Positions 1 to 8,599 of a DNA stretch of 34,460 nucleotides are shown here, piece by piece. The stretch covers positions 1 through 34,460 of the forward strand of contig JAGOKC010000007.1 of NCBI GenBank assembly GCA_017994835.1, given 5' to 3'. The notes beneath the pieces were generated by a model. The model was given only the letters and a program-made list of their open reading frames with translations, ran no database searches and was not told the DNA's origin. This DNA is from Aquabacterium sp. (lineage in GTDB: Bacteria; Pseudomonadota; Gammaproteobacteria; Burkholderiales; Burkholderiaceae_C). Numbering within the stretch: the first letter of the stretch is position 1; each line of letters begins with the position of its first letter. The position numbers and the translations under genes are program-made.

Positions 1-107
1 ATCTCCTGCAATGACGTGCGTGACACCCCACGCTGCGCGAACAGCAACTCGGCCGCATCGAGCAGGGCCTCGCGGGTGTGTTGTGCATCTTCTTTGGTTC
101 GGCGCAT
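1..107 (-). CDS. TetR/AcrR-family transcriptional repressor, N-terminal fragment
   Basis: The minus strand from 107 reads MRRTKEDAQHTREALLDAAE followed by LLFAQRGVSRTSLQE, the first helix and the start of the helix-turn-helix of TetR-type repressors. The motif TREALLDAAELLFAQRG is typical of AcrR, TtgR and MtrR. Only 35 codons are present; the rest lies beyond the left edge. The gene is divergent from the efflux operon that starts at 231, the usual position for the local repressor of an RND pump. It probably binds the dyad at 158-181 and represses both itself and the pump when no inducer is bound. The family is clear; its role in pump control is inferred from position. Confidence 0.88.
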   Translation of the reverse strand, partial: MRRTKEDAQHTREALLDAAELLFAQRGVSRTSLQE

Positions 108-140
108 GGGTGTGACACAAAGCCAGTGGACAGTGCAGGG

Positions 141-170
141 ATTATCGTTCAATCGGACACATGCATACAA
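141..170 (-). promoter_or_regulatory. Predicted promoter of the TetR-type repressor gene
   Basis: On the minus strand a GATAAT -10 box (141-146) lies 18 bases downstream of TTGTAT (165-170). The -10 matches the sigma-70 consensus at 5 of 6 positions and the -35 at 3 of 6. The -35 lies inside the dyad at 158-181, so a bound repressor would block it. This is a prediction from sequence only. Confidence 0.4.
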
Positions 171-199
171 GAATGTATGTATATTTCATGCTTGTATTG
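158..199. promoter_or_regulatory. AcrR-like operator between repressor and efflux operon
   Basis: Bases 158-181 form an imperfect dyad with ACATGCAT on the left and GAATGTATGTA on the right. From memory, this resembles the E. coli AcrR box, in which an ACATACAT-type half site faces GAATGTATGTA; the right half matches exactly. A second, overlapping dyad pairs GCATACAAG (163-171) with CTTGTATT (191-198), with one mismatch. The region is AT-rich against a GC-rich background. Repressor binding here would shut off both divergent promoters. The dyads are seen directly; the regulator assignment is inferred. Confidence 0.65.
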
Positions 200-230
200 T
201 CGACCCGACTTGTGTTCCACGAGGTGCCCC

Positions 231-1499
231 ATGGCCAGTCAAGATGTGACCGCGTTTTCCCCCCTGCAACCCACTGCTGCGACACCCCGACGTCGCGGGC
301 GGTCGATGGGGGGGCTGGCGCTGGGCTTGGTGACACTGGCCTTGCTGACGGGCTGTGGCGATGACAAGGCGGCACCGCCCGCCGGTGCGCCGGGCGGTGG
401 CATGCCCCCAGCCCAGGTGGGTGTGATCACGGTGCAGCCGCAAAGCGTGCCGGTGATGAGCGAGTTGCCGGGCCGCCTTGAGGCCTTGCGAACTGCACAG
501 GTGCGCGCCCGCGTGCCGGGGATCTTGCAACAACGTCTGTTCACCGAAGGTGCCGATGTGAAGGCCGGCCAGCCCTTGTTCCAAATCGATCCTGCCACTT
601 TCCAGGCCACGCTTGACAGCGCTCAGGCCGTTCAGGCCAAGGCTGAAGCCAATCTGGCACAGGTCAGCGCCTTGGTCCAGCGCTACGAGCCGCTGCAGGC
701 CGCCAAGGCCATCAGCCCGCAAGAGTTCCTTAACGCCCAGGTGGCGCAGCGCCAGGCGCAGGCCGATGTGGCCGCTGCCAAGGCCGCTGTGCAGGCCGCG
801 CGCATCAATCTGGGCTATGCCGCTGTGACTGCGCCCATCTCGGGCCGCATTGGCCGCGCCCTGGTCACCGAAGGGGCCTTGGTGGGGCAGGGCGAGGCCA
901 CCCAGCTGGCGCTGATCCAGCAGGTCCACCCGCTGTACGTCAACTTCACCCAGTCGGCCAACGAGGTCATCAAGCTTCGCACGGCGATGAAGTCCGGGGC
1001 GCTCCAGAGCGCCGGGGCCGATGCCGCCGAAATCCGCGTCGTGCTCGACGATGGCAAGGAGTATCCCCTGCCCGGCAAGCTGCTGTTCTCTGACCTGACG
1101 GTGGACGCCACCTCCGGGCAGGTGTCGCTGCGTGCCGAGCTGCCCAACCCTGAAGGCCTGTTGCTGCCGGGTATGTTCGTGCGCGTGCGGCTGGCGCAGG
1201 CGCAGGTCGAGGGTGGCATCTTGTTGCCCCAGCAGGCGGTGACCCGTGGCGCGCAGGCCGACACCGTGATGGTGGTCGATGGCCAGGGCATGGTGTCGCC
1301 ACGTCCGGTGAAGCTGGGCGGCGCGAAGGGGACCAACTGGGTGGTGCTGGGCGGGCTCAAGACTGGAGAGCAGGTCATGGTCGATGGCTTCCAGAAGATG
1401 ATGAACCCCAAGGCCCCTGTCAAGCCGGTGCCGTGGCAGCAGTCCAGCGCACAGGCTGGCATGGGCTCGGCCCCCGCCTCGGCTGCGGCTTCAAAGTAA
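231..1499 (+). CDS. acrA: RND efflux periplasmic adaptor (membrane fusion) lipoprotein, AcrA/MexA type
   Basis: This is a 422-residue adaptor that links the inner-membrane pump to the outer-membrane channel in multidrug efflux. I chose ATG 231 because GAGGTG sits 5 bases upstream. The reading frame is open further upstream, but that stretch runs through the operator. A hydrophobic segment ends in the lipobox LLTGC (near residues 38-42), so the mature protein should be lipid-anchored. Then come a beta-barrel/lipoyl half (VRARVPGILQQRLFTEGADV), an alpha-helical hairpin rich in Ala and Gln, the second lipoyl half (APISGRIGRALVTEGALVGQ) and a C-terminal membrane-proximal domain. A second start at ATG 306 would still include the lipobox. 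The pump gene follows 12 bases later. The acrA symbol is generic; mexA or ttgA would serve equally. Confidence 0.92.
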   Translation: MASQDVTAFSPLQPTAATPRRRGRSMGGLALGLVTLALLTGCGDDKAAPPAGAPGGGMPPAQVGVITVQPQSVPVMSELPGRLEALRTAQVRARVPGILQQRLFTEGADVKAGQPLFQIDPATFQATLDSAQAVQAKAEANLAQVSALVQRYEPLQAAKAISPQEFLNAQVAQRQAQADVAAAKAAVQAARINLGYAAVTAPISGRIGRALVTEGALVGQGEATQLALIQQVHPLYVNFTQSANEVIKLRTAMKSGALQSAGADAAEIRVVLDDGKEYPLPGKLLFSDLTVDATSGQVSLRAELPNPEGLLLPGMFVRVRLAQAQVEGGILLPQQAVTRGAQADTVMVVDGQGMVSPRPVKLGGAKGTNWVVLGGLKTGEQVMVDGFQKMMNPKAPVKPVPWQQSSAQAGMGSAPASAAASK

Positions 1500-1511
1500 G
1501 GGGGCGCGAGC

Positions 1512-4500
1512 ATGTCACGTTTCTTCATTGATCGGCCCATCTTTGCGTGGGTGATCGCCCTGTTCATCCTGGTGTTTGGCGCGGTGGCCATCACCCAGTT
1601 GCCGGTGGCCCAGTACCCCACCGTGGCCCCACCCTCGGTGGTCATCAGTGCGGTGTACCCCGGTGCGTCGGCCAAGACCCTCGATGAAGCCGTGGTCAAC
1701 GTCATCGAGCAGGAACTCAACGGTGCGCCCGGCCTGGCCTACATGGAGTCGGTCAGCCAGGCCAACGGGACGGCGGCCATCACGGTCACGTTCGAGTCCG
1801 GCACCAACATCGACCTCGCGCAGGTCGAGGTGCAAAACCGCCTGGCACGCGCCACGCCGCGTTTGCCCAGCGCCGTGACACAGCAGGGCGTGAAGGTTGA
1901 AAAAACGCGCAGCAACATCCTCATGTTCGTGATGTTGTCGTCCACCAACCCGGCCTACGACCCCGTGGCGCTGGGCGACTACGCCTCACGCAGCATCGTG
2001 CCGGAGCTGCAACGCGTCCCCGGCGTCGGGCAGGTCACCATGTTCGGCACCGAGCGTGCCATGCGCATCTGGGTGGACCCGGCCAAGCTGGTGTCGTATG
2101 GCTTGAGTGTGACCGAGGTCAACAACGCCATCCGTGCGCAAAACGCGCTGGTGTCGGCTGGCGGCATTGGCGAGCGACCCAATCTGACCGAGCAGACCAT
2201 CACCGCCACCGTGGTGGTGGCGGGGCAACTCGGCAACGTCGAGCAGTTTGGCAACATCGTGCTGCGCGCCAAGACCGACGGTTCGACCGTGCGCCTCAAG
2301 GACGTGGCCCGCATCGAGCTGGGCGCGCAGACCTACGCGGCCTATGCCCGTCTGAACAGCAAGCCCGCCCTGGGCATGGCCATCCAGCTCTCGCCCACCG
2401 GCAATGCCCTGGCCACCGCCACGGCCACCAAGGACCGGCTTGCAGAGTTGCGCAAGTATTTCCCTGCGGGGGTTGATTTCAGCGTGCCTTACGACACCTC
2501 CGGCTTCGTCAAGCTGTCCATCGGGCAGGTTGTGCAAACCCTGGTGGAAGCCGTGATCCTGGTGTTTCTGGTGATGTTCCTGTTCTTGCAAAACTGGCGC
2601 TACACCCTGATCCCGACCCTGGTGGTGCCGATCGCGCTGCTGGGCACCTTCGGCGTGATGTCAGTCTTTGGTTTTTCGATCAACGTGCTGACCATGTTCG
2701 GCATGGTGCTGGCCATCGGCATCCTGGTCGACGACGCCATCGTGGTGGTCGAGAACGTCGAGCGCATCATGGTCGAAGAGGGGCTGCCCCCACTGGCCGC
2801 CACCCGCAAGGCCATGGGCCAGATCAGTGGCGCCATCGTCGGCATCACCGTGGTGCTGGTGTCGGTGTTCATCCCGATGGCCTTCTTCTCGGGTTCGGTG
2901 GGCAACATCTACAAACAGTTCTCGCTGTCGATGGTGTCCTCCATCCTGTTCTCGGCCTTCCTGGCCTTGTCGCTGACCCCGGCGCTGTGCGCCACGCTGC
3001 TCAAGCCCGCCGCCGACGATCACCACGAGAAGAAGGGCTTCTTTGGCTGGTTCAACCGCGCCTTCAGCTCGACGACGCATGGCTACGAAAGCTGGGCGGC
3101 CCGCTTGGTCAAACGTGGTGGCCGCACCCTGATCATCTACGCCGTCATCGTGGGGGCCGTGGGCTGGATGTACGTCCGCATGCCCACCTCTTTCCTGCCT
3201 GACGAAGACCAGGGCAGCCTGATCACCCTGGTGCAGTTGCCTGCCGGTGCCACCAGCCAGCGCACCGAAGCGGTGATGAAGCAAGTGGAAGACTTCTACC
3301 TCAAACAGTCCGAGGTCAAGTCCGTGGTGGGCGTGATCGGCTTCAGCTTCTCGGGCTCCGGTCAGAACGCCGGTCTGGCCTTCGTGACCCTGAAGGATCA
3401 CAGCGAGCGCCAGGGCGACGCGCACAGCGCACAGGCCCTGGCCAAGCGCGCCTTCGGTGCCCTGATGGGCGTGCGCGATGCCTTCATCTACCCGCTGGTG
3501 CCGCCTCCGATCATGGAGCTGGGCAATGCCACCGGTTTCGCCGTGCGCGTGCAAGACCGCGCCTCGCTGGGCCATGAGGCCCTGCTGGCGGCACGCAACC
3601 AGTTGCTGGGCATGGCAATGCAAAGCCCGATCCTGGCGGGCCTGCGCCCGGATGGGCTGGAAGATGCCCCGCAGCTGCAGGTGGACATCGACCGCGACAA
3701 GGCCAACGCCCTGGGCGTGGACTTTGCCGTGATCAGCGCCTCGCTGTCGTCCTCGCTGGGTTCGGCCTACATCAACGACTTCCCCAACGCGGGTCGCATG
3801 CAGCGCGTCATCGTCCAGGCCGATGCCAAGGACCGCATGCAGGCCGAAGACTTGCTGCGCATCAACGTGGTCAACAGCCGTGGCCAGAGCGTGCCGCTGT
3901 CCGCTTTTGCGACCACCCGCTGGGTGTCGGGGCAGATGCAGGCGGTGCGCTACAACGGTTATCCGTCGATGCGGATCTCGGGTGCGGCCGCGCCGGGCTA
4001 CAGCTCGGGCGACGCCATGGCCGAGTTGCAACGCCTGGCGGCACAATTGCCTGCGGGCGTCGGCATCGAGTGGACGGGCCTGTCGCGCGAAGAGCGTCTG
4101 TCAGGCTCGCAGGCCACCATCTTGTTGGCCTTTTCCTTGCTGGCCGTGTTCCTGTGTCTGGCCGCCTTGTACGAAAGCTGGACCATCCCGGTGGCCGTGC
4201 TGCTGGTGGTGCCTCTGGGCATTCTGGGTTCGCTGCTGGGGGCCAACCTGCGCGACATGCCCAACGACGTGTACTTCAAGGTCGGCCTGATCACCATCAT
4301 CGGTCTGTCGGCCAAGAACGCCATCCTGATCATCGAGTTCGCCAAGGAGCTGCATGAGAAGGGCATGGGGCTGATCGAGGCCACGCTGCGTGCCTGTCAC
4401 CTGCGTTTCCGCCCGATCATCATGACCTCGCTGGCCTTCATTCTGGGTGTGCTGCCCCTGGTGCTGGCCTCTGGCCCTGGCTCGGCCAGCCAGCGCGCCA

Positions 4501-4646
4501 TCGGCACTGGCGTGATGGGCGGCATGATCGCGGCCACCGTGCTGGCCGTGTTCTTCGTGCCCGTGTTCTTCGTGGTGGTGCGCCGCCTGTTCCCCGGCAA
4601 GCCCGCCGCTGCCCCCGCTTCCGATGTGGAGACCGCTCATGACTAA
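1512..4646 (+). CDS. acrB: RND multidrug efflux pump, inner-membrane proton antiporter (AcrB/MexB, HAE-1 type)
   Basis: At 1044 residues this is close to the length of E. coli AcrB (1049). It starts MSRFFIDRPIFAWVIALFIL, the classic N-terminal transmembrane helix. The proton-relay pair falls at Asp407 and Asp408 in GILVDDAIVVVENVER, the same numbers as in E. coli, and the partner Lys lies in GLSAKNAILIIEFAKEL in the C-terminal half. Two large periplasmic porter loops and about twelve membrane segments are evident. The trimer captures drugs from the periplasm and outer leaflet and exports them through the channel encoded next. The stop codon overlaps the start of the channel gene, so the two are probably translationally coupled. 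Substrates cannot be read from the sequence. Confidence 0.97.
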   Translation: MSRFFIDRPIFAWVIALFILVFGAVAITQLPVAQYPTVAPPSVVISAVYPGASAKTLDEAVVNVIEQELNGAPGLAYMESVSQANGTAAITVTFESGTNIDLAQVEVQNRLARATPRLPSAVTQQGVKVEKTRSNILMFVMLSSTNPAYDPVALGDYASRSIVPELQRVPGVGQVTMFGTERAMRIWVDPAKLVSYGLSVTEVNNAIRAQNALVSAGGIGERPNLTEQTITATVVVAGQLGNVEQFGNIVLRAKTDGSTVRLKDVARIELGAQTYAAYARLNSKPALGMAIQLSPTGNALATATATKDRLAELRKYFPAGVDFSVPYDTSGFVKLSIGQVVQTLVEAVILVFLVMFLFLQNWRYTLIPTLVVPIALLGTFGVMSVFGFSINVLTMFGMVLAIGILVDDAIVVVENVERIMVEEGLPPLAATRKAMGQISGAIVGITVVLVSVFIPMAFFSGSVGNIYKQFSLSMVSSILFSAFLALSLTPALCATLLKPAADDHHEKKGFFGWFNRAFSSTTHGYESWAARLVKRGGRTLIIYAVIVGAVGWMYVRMPTSFLPDEDQGSLITLVQLPAGATSQRTEAVMKQVEDFYLKQSEVKSVVGVIGFSFSGSGQNAGLAFVTLKDHSERQGDAHSAQALAKRAFGALMGVRDAFIYPLVPPPIMELGNATGFAVRVQDRASLGHEALLAARNQLLGMAMQSPILAGLRPDGLEDAPQLQVDIDRDKANALGVDFAVISASLSSSLGSAYINDFPNAGRMQRVIVQADAKDRMQAEDLLRINVVNSRGQSVPLSAFATTRWVSGQMQAVRYNGYPSMRISGAAAPGYSSGDAMAELQRLAAQLPAGVGIEWTGLSREERLSGSQATILLAFSLLAVFLCLAALYESWTIPVAVLLVVPLGILGSLLGANLRDMPNDVYFKVGLITIIGLSAKNAILIIEFAKELHEKGMGLIEATLRACHLRFRPIIMTSLAFILGVLPLVLASGPGSASQRAIGTGVMGGMIAATVLAVFFVPVFFVVVRRLFPGKPAAAPASDVETAHD

Positions 4647-6144
4647 GACCACCCGCCTGCTGCGCCCGGCCATCGCCGTGGCCGCGCTGTTGAGCGTGGC
4701 CGCCTGTTCCTTCACGCCTCAGTACCAGCGCCCGGCTCTGGCTGTGCCCGATCAACTGCCGGTGCCGCCTGCGACGGCGGCGGCGACGCCCGCGTCCAGC
4801 GTGGCCGAGCTACCCTGGAGCACCTACTTCCCTGACACCCGGCTGCAAGGCCTGATCCGTCAGGCCCTGGATCAGAACCGGGACCTGCGCATGGCCATGC
4901 TCACCATCGAGCAATGGCGTGCGACCTATCAGATCCAGAACGCTGACCGCTTCCCCACGCTCAGTGGGGCTGTCAGCGGCTCGCGGGGGCCTTCATCGAC
5001 GCCTCCCAACGACCTCACCACCACCGCCACCGCTGGCGTGACCGTCTCCGCCTACGAGCTGGACCTGTTCGGCCGTGTCAAGGCACTCAGCGAAGCCGCC
5101 AGCGCCCAGGTGCTGGCCTCGGAAGAAGCCCGCAAGACCACGCACATCAGCCTGGTCGCGGCGGTGGCCAATGCCTACTACGCGCTGTGGGCCGACCGCT
5201 GGCAGCTGGCCCTGGCCGAGCAAACCCTGCAAGCCCGTGAAGCGTCCTTCAAGCTGTTCAAGCTCAAGTTCGATCATGGTGTGCTCAATGAGCTGGACCT
5301 GAGTTCCTCACAGTCCCTGGTCGAAGCCGCCCGCGTGACCCGGGCACAGGCACAGCGCCAGTGGGCGCAAGACCTCAACGCCCTGAACCTGCTGCTGGGC
5401 TCGACCGCACCGGCCGATCTGCTGCCGCCCGTGCCGCAGATCGATGCCCAGGCCGTGGGCCGCAGTGCCGACGCCAAGGCGGCCAGCCAGGCCGTGCTGG
5501 CTGCGCTGTGGCCGGGCCTGAGCGAGCTGCCCGTGGGCCTGTCGTCCGACGTGTTGCTGCAGCGCCCCGACATCGCGCAGGCTGAGCAACAGCTCATCGC
5601 CGCCAACGCCAACATCGGCGCGGCCCGCGCCGCCCGCTTCCCGCGCATCAGCCTGACGGCCAGCGCCGGCGTCGTCAGCGATTCGCTGTCGGGTCTGTTC
5701 GACGATGGCCGCACCGCCTGGAGCTTTGCCCCCTCGCTGAGCGTGCCCATCTTCGACGCGGGCCGTGCCAAGGCCGGCGTGGCCGTGGCCGAGGTCAAGC
5801 GCGACATTGCCGTGGCCCAGTACGACAAGGCCGTGCAGACCGCGTTCAAGGAAGTGGCCGACGCCCTCGTCGCCCGTCGCAGCTACGCCGAGCAGGCCGA
5901 AGCGCAACTGGCGCAGGCCCAGGCCGAGGCCACGCGCCTGCGCCTGTCCACCCTGCGCTACGACAACGGCGTGTCCAGCCAGCTCGATCTGCTTGATGCC
6001 CAGCGCGCCCTGTTCAACACCCAGCAGGCCTTGATCGCGGCGCAACTGGCGCGCCAGCAGGCCCACATCGGTGTGTACAAGGCGCTGGGGGGTGGCTGGG
6101 TGGCGCAGCCCGCCGCTGCAGCAACCACGCCCGTCACGCCATAA
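4639..6144 (+). CDS. oprM: Outer-membrane efflux lipoprotein, OprM/NodT family (TolC superfamily)
   Basis: The 501-residue protein begins MTKTTRLLRPAIAVAALLSV and then carries the lipobox VAAC, so it is a lipid-anchored outer-membrane channel. ATG 4639 is preferred because GGAG (4628-4631) lies 7 bases upstream; an in-frame ATG at 4624 lacks that support. Two tandem outer_membrane_efflux repeats are visible, with alpha-barrel helices such as NVGAARAARFPRIS-type and YDNGVSSQLDLLDAQRALF segments. The start overlaps the pump stop codon by 8 bases. With the two upstream genes it forms a complete adaptor-pump-channel operon. Gene naming within this family is loose. Confidence 0.93.
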   Translation: MTKTTRLLRPAIAVAALLSVAACSFTPQYQRPALAVPDQLPVPPATAAATPASSVAELPWSTYFPDTRLQGLIRQALDQNRDLRMAMLTIEQWRATYQIQNADRFPTLSGAVSGSRGPSSTPPNDLTTTATAGVTVSAYELDLFGRVKALSEAASAQVLASEEARKTTHISLVAAVANAYYALWADRWQLALAEQTLQAREASFKLFKLKFDHGVLNELDLSSSQSLVEAARVTRAQAQRQWAQDLNALNLLLGSTAPADLLPPVPQIDAQAVGRSADAKAASQAVLAALWPGLSELPVGLSSDVLLQRPDIAQAEQQLIAANANIGAARAARFPRISLTASAGVVSDSLSGLFDDGRTAWSFAPSLSVPIFDAGRAKAGVAVAEVKRDIAVAQYDKAVQTAFKEVADALVARRSYAEQAEAQLAQAQAEATRLRLSTLRYDNGVSSQLDLLDAQRALFNTQQALIAAQLARQQAHIGVYKALGGGWVAQPAAAATTPVTP

Positions 6145-6145
6145 T
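6140..6145 (+). promoter_or_regulatory. Possible -10 box immediately upstream of ubiA
   Basis: CATAAT lies 6 bases before the GTG start at 6152 and overlaps the last base pairs of the upstream channel gene. Transcription would then begin at or next to the start codon, giving a leaderless message, and no Shine-Dalgarno sequence is visible. No good -35 was found. The call is tentative. Confidence 0.3.
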
Positions 6146-6151
6146 TCCGGT

Positions 6152-7036
6152 GTGAACACCGCCGCCACCCTGTCCCTGCGCGACCGCTGGTCGCTCTACC
6201 TCGACCTCATCCGCTGGGACCGCCCCCAGGGCTGGCTGCTGCTGCTGTGGCCTACCCTGATGGCCCTGTGGATGGCGGCGGGCGGTTTCCCGGGCTGGCA
6301 CCTGCTCACGGTCTTCACCCTGGGGACCATCCTGATGCGCAGCGCGGGCTGCGCCGTCAACGACTTCGCCGACAAGGACATTGACCGCCACGTTGAGCGC
6401 ACCGCGCAGCGCCCGCTCACCAGCGGCCGCATCTCCGTCAAGGAGGTCGTGCTCATCGGGGTGGTGCTGGCGCTGGTCTCGTTCGCGCTGGTGCTCACCA
6501 CCAACGCCTACACCGTGGCGCTGTCCTTCGGGGCGCTGGCCGTCACCATCGTCTATCCCTTCACCAAGCGCTTCTTTGCCATGCCGCAGGCCGTGCTGGG
6601 CGTGGCCTATGCCTTCGGCATTCCGATGGCGTTCACGGCGGTCCTCAACGAGATCCCGCCGGTGGTGGGGTGGTTGCTGGCCGGCAAGCTGGCCTGGGTC
6701 ATCGCCTATGACACCGAGTACGCCATGGTCGATCGCAACGACGATCTCAAGATCGGCATCCGCACCTCGGCCATCACGCTGGGGCGCTTCGATGTGGCTG
6801 GGGTGATGAGCTTGTACGCGGTCTGCATCGCCTGCTGGTGGCAGGCAGGCCAATTGACCGGCATGGGCTGGGTCTATGACCTGTCGCTGCTCGTGGCCGC
6901 CGCCCAGGCGCTGTACCACTACACGCTGATCAAGGGCCGCGAACGCCTGGCCTGCTTCCAGGCCTTCCGCCTCAACCACTGGCTCGGCCTCACTGTGTGG
7001 GTGGGGGTGGTTGCTGACCTGGCCTTGCGGGGCTGA
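6152..7036 (+). CDS. ubiA: 4-hydroxybenzoate polyprenyltransferase
   Basis: This integral membrane enzyme attaches the polyprenyl tail to 4-hydroxybenzoate in ubiquinone synthesis. It has 294 residues, against 290 in E. coli. The first Mg-prenyl-diphosphate motif is NDFADKDIDRHVERTAQRP (residues 70-88, Asp71, Asp74, Asp78). The second is DTEYAMVDRNDD (residues 187-198, Asp187, Asp194, Asp198). About eight or nine hydrophobic helices follow the usual pattern. GTG 6152 is chosen because the N-terminus (LSLRDRWSLYLDLIRWDRPQG) then aligns with the family. No ribosome site is obvious, but a CATAAT box ends 6 bases upstream. It is probably transcribed separately from the efflux operon and converges on proC. 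Confidence 0.95.
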   Translation: MNTAATLSLRDRWSLYLDLIRWDRPQGWLLLLWPTLMALWMAAGGFPGWHLLTVFTLGTILMRSAGCAVNDFADKDIDRHVERTAQRPLTSGRISVKEVVLIGVVLALVSFALVLTTNAYTVALSFGALAVTIVYPFTKRFFAMPQAVLGVAYAFGIPMAFTAVLNEIPPVVGWLLAGKLAWVIAYDTEYAMVDRNDDLKIGIRTSAITLGRFDVAGVMSLYAVCIACWWQAGQLTGMGWVYDLSLLVAAAQALYHYTLIKGRERLACFQAFRLNHWLGLTVWVGVVADLALRG

Positions 7037-7043
7037 GGCTCGA

Positions 7044-7067
7044 CGCCGCAGCGTTCAGGCTGCGGCG
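7044..7067. terminator. Hairpin between convergent ubiA and proC
   Basis: CGCCGCAG (7044-7051) and CTGCGGCG (7060-7067) form a perfect 8-bp stem with an 8-base loop in the 38-base gap between the two convergent stop codons. There is no T-run on either side, so termination is likely but not certain. It could serve both strands. Confidence 0.55.
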
Positions 7068-7074
7068 CTGGCGT

Positions 7075-7893
7075 TCAACGCCCGAACTCGTCGCCCAACT
7101 CGGCTGCGCGCTGTTGCGCGGCCCGCATCGCCGCCACGAAGGCGTCCTTCACGCCCTTGGATTCCAGGTGGGTCAGGGCCGCATACGTGGTGCCACCCTT
7201 GGATGTCACCCGCTCACGCAACACCGCCGGGCTCACGTCCGACTGTTGTGCCAAGGCGGTGGCACCCGCAAACGTGGCCTGCGCCAGCAAGCGGCCCTGC
7301 TCGGCGCTCAGGCCCATGTCCTGCGCGGCCTGCATCATGGCCTCGATGAAATAAAACACATAGGCCGGACCCGAGCCGGACAAGGCCGTCACCGCGTCCA
7401 GATCGGCTTCCTGCGCCACCCACAGGTGCGCGCCGGTGGCGCTCACCATGCCTTCGATGGCCGCGCGCTCGTCTGCGCTCACCTCGGCGCGGGCAAACAG
7501 CCCGGTCATGCCCTGGCCCACCAGCGCTGGCGTGTTGGGCATGGCCCGCACGATGCGCGGTGTGCCCAGCAGGCGGGCGATGTCGTCGGTGCGCAGGCCG
7601 GCCATCACGCTGTAGTGCAGGGCCTGTCCCGTCAGCGGCGCATAGCTCTGCGCCGCGTCCTTGAACTGTTGGGGCTTGACCGCCCACACCACGGTGCGCG
7701 CCGTGCGCAGGGTTTCGTCGGGGCCGGCGGCGGTCTGCACCCCCAGCGTGTCGGTCAGGCGCTGACGCTGCTCGGGCACCGGGTCAATGACCAGGATGCT
7801 GGCCGGGGCGGTGCCCTGACGCAAGAGGCCGCCAATGATGGCGGTGGCCATGTTGCCGCCGCCGATGAATGCGATGTCGATGGAAGTGCTCAT
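7075..7893 (-). CDS. proC: Pyrroline-5-carboxylate reductase
   Basis: This enzyme catalyses the last step of proline synthesis, NAD(P)H-dependent reduction of 1-pyrroline-5-carboxylate. It has 272 residues, the usual length. The N-terminal Rossmann motif is IAFIGGGNMATAIIGGLL. The C-terminal dimerisation domain contains DAVTALSGSGPAYVFYFIEA, the family signature, and the conserved end VTSKGGTTYAAL. ATG 7893 is chosen because MSTSIDIAFIGGGNM is the expected N-terminus; ATGs at 7902 and 7905 would add only a few residues. The gene lies 19 bases downstream of yggS on the same strand, a widely conserved pair, so the two are probably co-transcribed. Confidence 0.96.
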   Translation of the reverse strand: MSTSIDIAFIGGGNMATAIIGGLLRQGTAPASILVIDPVPEQRQRLTDTLGVQTAAGPDETLRTARTVVWAVKPQQFKDAAQSYAPLTGQALHYSVMAGLRTDDIARLLGTPRIVRAMPNTPALVGQGMTGLFARAEVSADERAAIEGMVSATGAHLWVAQEADLDAVTALSGSGPAYVFYFIEAMMQAAQDMGLSAEQGRLLAQATFAGATALAQQSDVSPAVLRERVTSKGGTTYAALTHLESKGVKDAFVAAMRAAQQRAAELGDEFGR

Positions 7894-7912
7894 GCCCGTC
7901 ATCATGCCGCAA

Positions 7913-8599
7913 TCACCGTTGCCCAAACAGCGCCGTGCCCACCCGCACCATCGTCGAGCCCTGCGCCACCGCGGCTTCCAGGTCGGCACTCATGCCCATC
8001 GACAGCACATCCAACGGCAAGCCGGCTGCGCGCAGTTGCTCGAACACCACGCGCACCTGCGCCAAGGCTTCGGCCTGCACCGCCGGATCGGGGGAGGGGG
8101 CCGGCAAGGCCATCACGCCGCGCAGTTGCAAACGGGGCAGGACCGCGACGGCTTGAGCAAGCGTCAGCGCGTCGCTCGGAGCGACCCCGCTTTTGCTGCC
8201 CTCGCCACTGGTGTTGACCTGGATGCACACCTGCAAAGGTGGCAAGTGCGCCGGGCGCTGCTCACTCAGGCGCTGGGCAATCTTGAGCCGGTCCACGCTC
8301 TGTACCCAGTCAAAGTGCTCGGCCACCACGCGGGTCTTGTTGCTCTGCAAAGGCCCGATCAGGTGCCAGGTGATCTGTGCGCGCAAGTCGGCCAACTCAA
8401 CCATCTTGTCGATGGCCTCTTGCACATAGTTTTCGCCAAAACAGCGTTGCCCGGCGTGAAATGCGTCGCGCACCGTTACAGATTGAAACATTTTACTGAC
8501 CGCCAGCAGCGTGACACTATCTGCTGCACGCCCCAGTTGCGCACACGCCGCCTCAATCCGGTTTCGTACGAGTTGCAGGTTGTTCGCGATCGTCGCCAT
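7913..8599 (-). CDS. yggS: Pyridoxal phosphate homeostasis protein (YggS/PLPBP family)
   Basis: The 228-residue protein is a single-domain TIM-barrel PLP-binding protein that buffers free pyridoxal phosphate and affects amino-acid and vitamin B6 balance; it has no known catalytic activity. The PLP lysine is Lys36 in LLAVSKMFQS. The family motifs FGENYVQEAIDK, WHLIGPLQSNK and LSMGMSADLEAAVAQGSTMVRVGTALFG are all present. Start ATG 8599 is the first and only good candidate. It lies upstream of proC in the same direction and is divergent from pilT. The 36-base gap to pilT means the two promoters must overlap each other or the coding ends. Confidence 0.96.
   Translation of the reverse strand: MATIANNLQLVRNRIEAACAQLGRAADSVTLLAVSKMFQSVTVRDAFHAGQRCFGENYVQEAIDKMVELADLRAQITWHLIGPLQSNKTRVVAEHFDWVQSVDRLKIAQRLSEQRPAHLPPLQVCIQVNTSGEGSKSGVAPSDALTLAQAVAVLPRLQLRGVMALPAPSPDPAVQAEALAQVRVVFEQLRAAGLPLDVLSMGMSADLEAAVAQGSTMVRVGTALFGQR

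Noticed and set aside
2661-4046. 461-codon minus-strand ORF antisense to the efflux pump gene
   Set aside because: It is a GC-rich shadow. Its composition (His, Arg, Gln and Gly rich) fits no protein family, and the plus-strand gene is unmistakable.
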